Origin: a virus
DNA: 27,736 bases
Strand: one strand, 5' to 3'
IMG/VR virus record: IMGVR_UViG_3300025759_000538
Span: 1 to 27,736 of that record
Positions within the stretch are counted from its first letter, which is position 1, and every line of letters starts with the position of its first letter. The notes under the pieces were generated by a model. It saw only the letters and a program-made list of their open reading frames with translations. It was not told where the DNA came from and ran no database searches. Shown in pieces: positions 22,067 to 27,736 of the stretch. The position numbers and the translations under genes were made by a program.

Positions 22067-22960
22067 CTAAGCTGCGCCATCTAGGTCATCTTCATCACAC
22101 TTGATGCGAACAACCATGTTTTCTTGCATACGAGTAGCACCAACGTCCATGCAGTAGTACACCTGAGTCGCGTAACCTTTATCGGCACGCTCATCAATGC
22201 GAGCAGAAACGTCTTTACCAACGCCAAGAGCCATACCTTCTTCAGCCCAAGCAAAGCATGTACGGACGTTACTTGCGTCCACAGCCAAGCGGTTAGACAT
22301 GATGAAGTTAAAGCCCATGAACTGATTAATTTCACCCTGTACCAGTGCCTTAACGGTGTTGAAATCCGCTGAAGTCACGCTTGTGTCTGCAAGCAGAGCG
22401 TGAATCTGTGACGGACCCATCACAATATAGCGTGGGATTGAAGGGTCAACATCAGCTTCGTCAAGCAGCTTCTTTGCTTCACGCAGCTTTGTCAGGTTCA
22501 TGTTGGTGTCAGCACCACCTACTGATACAGCAACGTCCTGGTTTGTGTCGAAAGCTGTGCTGGTTGAGCCAGTTTCGCCAGTGTTTGAAGCCGCATCAAA
22601 TGCAGTAATGATAACATCGTCCATCGCACGACCCATAGCAGCCGCAGCAGCCATAGCGTAAGATGAAGTTGGGTCAATCAACATACGAACCTTGTCCTGG
22701 TCATCAATCAGGTCAGCATATTCGTATGAAGCTAGGCTCAAACGTCTACGCGCATGTGGCGTATCCATCTGAGGGGTGTCGGCATGCCGACTTGACCGTA
22801 GCTGGGCTGTTGCCAGACCAACTTGGTCGATAAATGCGTTCTTACCAACGACATTCTCAATACGCACCGTGTCACGCAGACGGCTTCCCATCTGTTGCGC
22901 GAGCATCTGCACGTTTGCAGAATACTGTTGGACAAACGCGGTAGTTACTTGAGTAGACAT
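22067..22960 (-). CDS. Major capsid protein
   Basis: A 297-residue protein whose place after scaffold fits the major capsid protein. Features include RHADTPQMDTPHARRRLSLA, then YADLIDDQDKVRMLIDPTSS, AAAAMGRAMDDVIITAFDA, LREAKKLLDEADVDPS and RYIVMGPSQIHALL, as in HK97-fold capsids of marine podoviruses. I chose the ATG at 22960 because AAGGAG lies seven bases upstream; the GTG at 22978 would include that ribosome binding site in its own coding part. It assembles the icosahedral shell on the scaffold. Confidence 0.85.
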   Translation of the reverse strand: MSTQVTTAFVQQYSANVQMLAQQMGSRLRDTVRIENVVGKNAFIDQVGLATAQLRSSRHADTPQMDTPHARRRLSLASYEYADLIDDQDKVRMLIDPTSSYAMAAAAAMGRAMDDVIITAFDAASNTGETGSTSTAFDTNQDVAVSVGGADTNMNLTKLREAKKLLDEADVDPSIPRYIVMGPSQIHALLADTSVTSADFNTVKALVQGEINQFMGFNFIMSNRLAVDASNVRTCFAWAEEGMALGVGKDVSARIDERADKGYATQVYYCMDVGATRMQENMVVRIKCDEDDLDGAA

Positions 22961-22974
22961 ATCATTCTCCTTTG

Positions 22975-23217
22975 TCACTCGGTTGCGTTGTCAACTTTCG
23001 ATGCGCTACCCTTTCGGACGCTTCTGGGCTTTTGAGCCGCCTTTTGGCTATCGTCTTTCCGATTGTCAACAGGACGACTTGCATCGCTACCCTGCATGAC
23101 CCACTCGTAGTATTTATCTGCGAGTGAGGCTGGATTTACTACATCACGCGCCGTACCAAATTCAATCGCGTAACGTAAACATTCGAGTCTGGTTTGGATG
23201 TAATCAAGCTTCTCCAT
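22975..23217 (-). CDS. Small hypothetical protein between scaffold and capsid
   Basis: An 80-residue protein with an amphipathic helical N-terminal half (DYIQTRLECLRYAIEFGT) and a disordered, Lys/Ser/Gln-rich C-terminal half (DNRKDDSQKAAQKPRSVRKG). It overlaps the end of the scaffold gene by 14 bases and precedes the capsid start. It may be a minor head or assembly factor. The charged tail looks like an interaction region, with no catalytic motif. No family recognised. Confidence 0.6.
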   Translation of the reverse strand: MEKLDYIQTRLECLRYAIEFGTARDVVNPASLADKYYEWVMQGSDASRPVDNRKDDSQKAAQKPRSVRKGSASKVDNATE

Positions 23218-24052
23218 GAACCATACCCATCAACTCTTGCATACGCTGAATAGCTTGTTGCCGTCCAACGATGTTTGACTTATCCCAATAAGCATGAGAC
23301 TTGTCGTTTAGAATTACATCAATCTCTGCCTGAGCCTGTTTCGGTGTCATGACACTAGATTGTGCATTCTCAGAAATTGTGTCTTCGCTGGTGACAGTTT
23401 GCCTAAACTCTGCGATTTTTGCAAATGTTTTAATAAATTCAGGGTTGTCACCAAGCCTTGAACCATCTGATAGTTGCAAGTCAAAAATTTCTGGGTTTGA
23501 AAACTCTTTAGCTGCATTAACAGCTTGGTTAAGTTTTTGGTCATAAGCCCTACCCCATTCTGACTTCAATGCCTCCTCAGTGGTTTGACGATAAGCCTCT
23601 GCTTGCTCAACGCTCCCAGCATTTGTTTGCTCAACAGATGACCGATAGTAATCCATAATACTGCTAGCTTGTTCAGGCGTTAGCCGCAACTTATGTGAAA
23701 AATCAGCAAAATCTTTCACCAAGTCTTCTGTCACAATATTGCCATCAGCGGATAACTGATAACCATCAGGGGTTTCTGGACGACCAAGACGGTTATAAAT
23801 GCGGTCAAGGTCTTCGTCTGATGGATTAACTGGCATCGGTATCTTATCTGCGCCAATCAATCTTTGAGCATTTACATAAGAACGTGCGAGATTCTCGACA
23901 TCCTTAATCGGTGATAGGCTTGGGTGTTGTCTTATTTCCTCTGGTATCATTTGTAGAAAATCGTTACCAGACCCACCTTGCGCTACTTCCGCTGGGGTTT
24001 CCAGCGGTGCAGCCTCAGGCTGGGCTACCTGTTCAATATTTTCTTCTGACAT
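23204..24052 (-). CDS. Scaffolding protein
   Basis: A 282-residue acidic, helical protein just before the capsid gene. The N-terminus is Glu/Ala/Pro-rich and disordered (NIEQVAQPEAAPLETPAE). Next come ENLARSYVNAQRLIGADKI, RLGRPETPDGYQL and long helices, a pattern typical of podovirus scaffolds (the 'LaksyvnaqkliG...P..pdgY' element is common to them). The C-terminal helix IQRMQELMGM could contact coat protein. It should direct procapsid assembly and then leave. Confidence 0.8.
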   Translation of the reverse strand: MSEENIEQVAQPEAAPLETPAEVAQGGSGNDFLQMIPEEIRQHPSLSPIKDVENLARSYVNAQRLIGADKIPMPVNPSDEDLDRIYNRLGRPETPDGYQLSADGNIVTEDLVKDFADFSHKLRLTPEQASSIMDYYRSSVEQTNAGSVEQAEAYRQTTEEALKSEWGRAYDQKLNQAVNAAKEFSNPEIFDLQLSDGSRLGDNPEFIKTFAKIAEFRQTVTSEDTISENAQSSVMTPKQAQAEIDVILNDKSHAYWDKSNIVGRQQAIQRMQELMGMVHGEA

Positions 24053-24054
24053 AC

Positions 24055-24261
24055 TTACTCCTCTAACATGTTGTGAATGTGAAGGATAACTGCTCGTTTA
24101 CCCTCCTCGAATGCTGTGGCATTGGCATCGCCAGCCACATAACTTGAGCTACGCATGTTGCATCGCTTCTCAAGGTCCTCCAAAACCTTTGCGCCATTTT
24201 CTGTCCCATAGGTTTCTTTATACATATGTCTTAGTTTTTCAATCTCTTTCTCGCCTATCAT
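24055..24261 (-). CDS. Bbp19-like small phage protein
   Basis: A 68-residue protein ending in EDLEKRCNMRSSSYVAGD, then ANATAFEEGKRAVILHIHNML, the characteristic pattern of the Bbp19 family named from Bordetella phage BPP-1 (Arg-Cys, Tyr/Phe, 'GD...t.F.eGkR.v.lhI..ml'). The function is unknown; members sit next to the portal gene in podoviruses, as here. The start overlaps the portal stop by four bases, so translation should be coupled. Confidence 0.8.
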   Translation of the reverse strand: MIGEKEIEKLRHMYKETYGTENGAKVLEDLEKRCNMRSSSYVAGDANATAFEEGKRAVILHIHNMLEE

Positions 24262-25847
24262 TGTCCTACCATTCTTGCTGCCTGTGCTGCCTGAGCCGCA
24301 GTATAGACATCCTCCTGCGTTTGCTGGCGTTCCATCATTTCTTGCTCAGCTTGCGCTCTTTGCTGACGAGTCTCATTGACTTGTCTCTGTGTACGCAAGG
24401 TTGTCTTTGGAACGCCAAGTGAATCCGTAATGTGACGCACTAAGCCATCTGGGTCGATGTGGTCGCCAACAGGTAATGACTGTGCTAGTGGCAAGAGTAT
24501 TTCCAGAGCCTTCATTGTGCTGTTAAGACTGCTAGACTTTTGCGCTCTAGCCAATGGTGATACATATTCTATATCAACATCTCTGCCCTGAAGTATCTCA
24601 GGTGGCAAAGACAGCATTTCTTTTTTCAACATCAACCCAAAAACACGGTCAATCATTGGGCGCAACATCTCATTCATTAATCTGCCAAGAACAGGACCAA
24701 TCACACGCATACGCTCTTCTTGCCTTTGAATAACCTCGGTAGCAGTCATATTAGGCGCACCGCCTGATAGAATTTGGTCAACATAAAATGCAGAACGAAT
24801 GGCAAGTCTGCGCTGGTCTTCCATAGCCAAACCAATGTTAATATTAGCACCAGTGTTTAATGGCGTAATTGTGTCGCGTGAACCTGCCCGATAAAAGTTT
24901 AGACCGCCTGGCTGTGTACGCACTGGCAAAATAAAGCCGTCATCAGGAACAAGTAATGGTGGGTCAATCTGCTTTTGCGCCGCCTGAATAATAGTCTTGG
25001 ACATTAGGTTTAGCATCTTGACATCTGGTAACGCTGTCATAGCAGGACTTCTGCCCATAACTTCGCCAGTTGCCTTCAGGAAGCGTGGGACAATATATGG
25101 CAAATCCTCAAAGCCACTTTCTGATAACAGGGTTGAAGTTTCTGCATCAATATAAAAAGATGCGAATGGCATGTTTTTGTTGTCTTGCTTGTCAGCGTCA
25201 CGGTCAATCCGTGGCAACACCACATGCAAGATATCAACGTCTTCGTCTGGCTTTTTTTCAAACTTTTTCTGAATATAGCTACTTACATTCTCAATGCCAA
25301 AGCGTTGCACTACCTGACGAACAGGAGATGTATATTTACGGAACACGGTGTCCACAATGCCGTACTGGTTCTCTTGCACATAGAATTCAGAGATATGTCT
25401 TGTGCTAAAACGTAACTGGTCGCCCTCCATCTCAACAAACATACAACCAGTGCCAAACACAACTAAGTCCACATACATCTCATGGACTTCGGTTTCAAAG
25501 TTGGACTGATTAAAGGCACGCATCATACGCATACTAGTATTTTCTAGCCACGCCTGAACCTCATCTTGCCTACCAATGTCTGCATCTTTCATGTCTAAAT
25601 GAAACCAAGGAGTTGCACCACTTGTTAGCATTCCATGCAAGGATGCAGATAACAAATCAACAGCCTGAAGCGCAGTGCCATCATAAATAAGTTCCATGCG
25701 CTTTTCGCCGCGAGAACGCTTTTTCACAATGTCAGCTTTCCTTGGCAACATGTAGTCTGCCAGTTCTTGATAGTGAGTGTCCCAGTTATCTCTCCGTGCC
25801 TTGATGTAATCAAAGCGTGAGACTAGTGATTTGATAAAGTTATCCAT
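24258..25847 (-). CDS. Portal (head-tail connector) protein, T7 gp8-like
   Basis: A 529-residue portal, the ring through which DNA is packaged and leaves. The start MDNFIKSLVSRFDYIKARRD, LADYMLPRKADI, then LIYDGTALQAVDLLSASLHG, MLTSGATPWFHLDM and EMYVDLVVFGTGCMFVEM are the usual signature of podovirus connectors. The long Pro/Ala-rich crown region and a C-terminal Gln-rich helix (QQRAQAEQEMMERQQTQED) follow. The length is right for the family. AGGGT lies before the ATG. Confidence 0.9.
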   Translation of the reverse strand: MDNFIKSLVSRFDYIKARRDNWDTHYQELADYMLPRKADIVKKRSRGEKRMELIYDGTALQAVDLLSASLHGMLTSGATPWFHLDMKDADIGRQDEVQAWLENTSMRMMRAFNQSNFETEVHEMYVDLVVFGTGCMFVEMEGDQLRFSTRHISEFYVQENQYGIVDTVFRKYTSPVRQVVQRFGIENVSSYIQKKFEKKPDEDVDILHVVLPRIDRDADKQDNKNMPFASFYIDAETSTLLSESGFEDLPYIVPRFLKATGEVMGRSPAMTALPDVKMLNLMSKTIIQAAQKQIDPPLLVPDDGFILPVRTQPGGLNFYRAGSRDTITPLNTGANINIGLAMEDQRRLAIRSAFYVDQILSGGAPNMTATEVIQRQEERMRVIGPVLGRLMNEMLRPMIDRVFGLMLKKEMLSLPPEILQGRDVDIEYVSPLARAQKSSSLNSTMKALEILLPLAQSLPVGDHIDPDGLVRHITDSLGVPKTTLRTQRQVNETRQQRAQAEQEMMERQQTQEDVYTAAQAAQAARMVGQ

Positions 25848-25849
25848 GA

Positions 25850-26062
25850 TTACCCTAACAATGTCGGTTTACCAGTAGGCGTTGTATCTTCCGCTAATGC
25901 ACCAGCAACAATAGTAGCCTTTGCCCCTTTACGCTTTTTACGCTCTTTCATCAATGCCTCTTCTGCAAGAGCAGAGGCTCTTGCTGACTTCTCGGCAGAA
26001 ATAGGCTCTGGTGGAGGTGGTGGTGGAGGAGGTGGTGGTACTTTCGGCGTTAAAAATGACAT
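25850..26062 (-). CDS. Polyproline-containing small protein
   Basis: A 70-residue protein with ten prolines in a row at residues 9-18, directly after MSFLTPKV. An Ala/Lys/Glu helix (AEKSARASALAEEALMKERKKRKG) and a short loose end follow. Consecutive prolines stall ribosomes and need EF-P, so host EF-P may affect its synthesis. It lies two bases upstream of the portal gene. Related small Pro-rich proteins precede portal in other podoviruses; their role is unknown. Confidence 0.65.
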   Translation of the reverse strand: MSFLTPKVPPPPPPPPPPEPISAEKSARASALAEEALMKERKKRKGAKATIVAGALAEDTTPTGKPTLLG

Positions 26063-26071
26063 GACAATCTC

Positions 26072-26680
26072 CTAGCTATAAAGTGCGCCAAAACCTTCAA
26101 GTATTGTTCCACCAGCACCAGAACGCTTAAAACGTGTGCGTCTAGTGTTGCTTGCCAATACCGTATCGTCAGGGACAATCTCTGGTGTAACTTCAGGTGT
26201 AACTTCAGGTTCTGTTGCCGCTACTGTTGGTGCTTCTCTCCCACCGCCAGTTGGCTTCCCTATTTTTTCTCCAGTTGGGCTGAAGTCACTTCTACCAGTA
26301 AAAGTTGTTACATCCCTGCCTAATATATTACTTGTCCTTGTAACGCCAGCAACATCGCCAACATAACCTTTGCCAGAACCCTCCGCTGGTTTGGTTGCGC
26401 TAATCCTGCTTTGAAATTCCGCTGGAGTTTCGCCAGGTCTTTCGCTGTAACGCTGACCTTGTGCAGCAAACCTAGTGCCAGGAACTGCTATTGCAATGCC
26501 TCCCTCGTCAAGAGCTTTTTGTTGAGCAGCAAGATTGATGTTACCCATCAACATCGACATGCCTGGTATTCTTCCGATTTCACTTTCGCGGAATGCGGCT
26601 TGCCTAGCAGATAACTGCTCCTTGGCTTTTTTTCTGCCAACGCGGTCTTTGCCGCTACCGCCACCTGTTCCACCACCCAT
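26072..26680 (-). CDS. Low-complexity hypothetical protein of the head cluster
   Basis: A 202-residue Gly/Thr/Arg-rich protein beginning MGGGTGGGSGKDRVGRKKAK. It has an N-terminal helical segment (QLSARQAAFRESEIGRIP) and a mostly disordered body with a short EVTPEVTPEI repeat (about residues 159-168). A basic C-terminus follows (NTRRTRFKRSGAGGTILEGF). The Gly-rich start and Arg/Gly-rich end suggest an RNA- or DNA-contacting or virion-interior protein. It lies between the polyproline gene and the HlyC-like gene. No family recognised. Confidence 0.6.
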   Translation of the reverse strand: MGGGTGGGSGKDRVGRKKAKEQLSARQAAFRESEIGRIPGMSMLMGNINLAAQQKALDEGGIAIAVPGTRFAAQGQRYSERPGETPAEFQSRISATKPAEGSGKGYVGDVAGVTRTSNILGRDVTTFTGRSDFSPTGEKIGKPTGGGREAPTVAATEPEVTPEVTPEIVPDDTVLASNTRRTRFKRSGAGGTILEGFGALYS

Positions 26681-26682
26681 GC

Positions 26683-27108
26683 CTAGTCTCCTTCAATAAT
26701 GTGTTTGCCAATACGACCAGTTTCCGTCCTTAGCCAAAAACATTTATCATAACCCAAATTCTTAAACATCGCTTTAAGATACACGAAGCCACCTTTAATG
26801 TCACGCTTTCCTGTCAAGCAAATAAAGTCAATAATCCAAGGAATATTTCCATTACCATAAAAGCCAGCTTTGGGGAATGTGTTAGTCTCTAAATACTCTT
26901 CTATATGCCCCTGCTCAGGAAAGGCATAAGTCGCAAATAAAAAAGGCTGATTGTAGTCTTCATCAAGGATACCAAGAACAAACAACCCTTCATCCAATGC
27001 TGGTAATATACATCGCTTGATGTCATCGTCATCCATATAACAATGATACGGACTTTTCTCAATGAGACGAGCCGCCGCAAAATAAGCAAGTGGGTTGAAA
27101 TCTCTCAT
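26683..27108 (-). CDS. HlyC-like lysine acyltransferase homologue
   Basis: A 141-residue protein whose order of motifs follows HlyC, the enzyme that acylates RTX toxins. His22 lies in EKSPYHCY (HlyC: SPLH, catalytic His23), then ILPALDEGLFVLG, NQPFLFATYAF...EEYLE, and Asp94 in PWIIDFICLTGKRD (HlyC: WFIDWIAPFG, catalytic Asp92). The C-terminal YDKCFWLRTETGRIGKHIIEG also fits. Both catalytic residues are kept at nearly the same numbers. HlyC is a GNAT-fold enzyme that uses acyl carrier protein. In a phage head/packaging cluster the target could be a virion or host protein. No RTX toxin is in the window. Its TGA/ATG overlaps terminase by four bases. Confidence 0.7.
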   Translation of the reverse strand: MRDFNPLAYFAAARLIEKSPYHCYMDDDDIKRCILPALDEGLFVLGILDEDYNQPFLFATYAFPEQGHIEEYLETNTFPKAGFYGNGNIPWIIDFICLTGKRDIKGGFVYLKAMFKNLGYDKCFWLRTETGRIGKHIIEGD

Positions 27109-27736
27109 AGCGCAAATGGATTGTAATCGTTCATTGCAACCTGTTGTGGAGGTCGAGACATCGTTTCTCTATTTTGGATGCCAATTGCGAGATACCTAAA
27201 AGCATCTGCCGCGTGTGATGTAAAATCATGCCTCGGAGTATCTCTAAAAGTTTTACGTTTTTCATCCCAATCCTGCCTGTACTGCCTTAAACATTCCAAG
27301 CCCTCTGCTGTATTGTCTCTGTCAAAGTAACACTTCGGTATCATCATTCGAGTCGCATTAATACCATCCGCCACTTTCATCTTTGGCACAACCCTAAACT
27401 TTATTCCTAGCGTATATGCCGTCTCCAAACGCGACTTGCCACTGCCCAACTCACGCACCTCAATGTCGTGCGGCGCGAGGTGGTCGCCGTATGTATAGTC
27501 CTTTTGCCGTAAAATATCGGCATAATGGTCAAGCCCAACACCACTGCTCTCATAATAATCTATAACATTTATTGCACCACCACGGAATATCTGGGCAAAC
27601 CAAATAGCCGTAGAATCATTCACGCCCAAGTCCCAAGCCGTATGAACTGGATAGGCAGGGTCATACGGCACTCGCGTTATTCTGCCCTCGTCATCTAAGT
27701 CAGATAACAGTTTACCATAATACGCACCAATAATCG
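27105..27736 (-). CDS. Terminase large subunit, C-terminal (nuclease) part
   Basis: The gene runs off the right edge; about 210 C-terminal residues are present, starting within IIGAYYGKLLSDLDDEGRIT. The RNase-H-like nuclease domain of the packaging motor is visible: Asp in HTAWDLGVNDSTAI, Glu in VIDYYESSGVG, and Asp in DFTSHAADAFRYLAIGI, which together bind the catalytic metals. The ATPase domain lies outside the window. The open frame extends to the edge with no start needed inside. It packages DNA into the procapsid through the portal. Confidence 0.9.
   Translation of the reverse strand, partial: IIGAYYGKLLSDLDDEGRITRVPYDPAYPVHTAWDLGVNDSTAIWFAQIFRGGAINVIDYYESSGVGLDHYADILRQKDYTYGDHLAPHDIEVRELGSGKSRLETAYTLGIKFRVVPKMKVADGINATRMMIPKCYFDRDNTAEGLECLRQYRQDWDEKRKTFRDTPRHDFTSHAADAFRYLAIGIQNRETMSRPPQQVAMNDYNPFAL

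Noticed and set aside
22961-22978. GTG start at 22978 for the major capsid protein
   Set aside because: That start would place the AAGGAG ribosome binding site inside the coding region; the ATG at 22960 has it at the right distance.

Overview
This window is part of a tailed bacteriophage genome with a T7-like podovirus virion plan. No host chromosomal genes, rRNA, tRNA, CRISPR array or insertion sequence was seen. The gene order (terminase, portal, scaffold, major capsid, tail tube A, tail tube B, internal virion proteins, tail fibre, lysis) is the podovirus order. Several tiny basic proteins and the tandem short fibre proteins are of types I associate with marine podoviruses of Alphaproteobacteria (SAR11, SAR116 or Roseobacter-like hosts). 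That host assignment is recollection and inference, not something the DNA proves. TGA is an ordinary stop here (for example at 2877-2879, 5647-5649 and 9793-9795), so the standard bacterial code applies.

Layout. (1) 78-1907, minus strand: a short accessory/early block with an XRE repressor, a DnaJ-type zinc protein, a 35-residue ORF, a PAPS-reductase-like enzyme, an Hjc-like PD-(D/E)XK nuclease and a possible small basic protein. The ORFs overlap and are probably translationally coupled. (2) 1908-1988: a compact divergent control region. The inferred repressor promoter would give a leaderless mRNA, and a 15-bp dyad covers the -35 elements of both directions. (3) 1989-4720, plus strand: a recombination/replication operon with a RecB-like nuclease, a coiled-coil microprotein, an ERF-type annealing protein, a small protein ending in an SSB-like acidic tail, two small proteins (one a zinc ribbon), and a protein carrying DnaA domain IV. 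It ends in two tandem hairpins, the second an intrinsic terminator. (4) 27736-4799, minus strand: one long late operon. Read 5' to 3' it encodes terminase large subunit (cut by the window edge), a HlyC-like acyltransferase, two low-complexity proteins, portal, a Bbp19-like protein, scaffold, major capsid protein, a probable decoration protein, a terminator, a small nuclease-like protein, tail tube A and B, a GNAT-fold protein, three internal virion proteins, tail fibre, three tandem fibre-tip paralogues, fibre accessory proteins, a membrane/lysis block with holin and T4-type lysozyme, and a cluster of very basic microproteins.

Most notable points. The tail tube B gene is interrupted by a single in-frame TGA, with homologous-looking sequence continuing in the same frame. 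A protein beside the terminase keeps the two catalytic residues of HlyC-type toxin-activating lysine acyltransferases. A phage protein carries a near-complete DnaA box-binding domain behind a TTG start. An SSB-like tail is attached to an unrecognised small protein next to the annealing protein. Three fibre-tip paralogues lie in tandem. DNA polymerase, helicase and RNA polymerase genes are not in this window and presumably lie outside it.

There is no gene-free stretch longer than about 80 bases between position 78 and the right edge.
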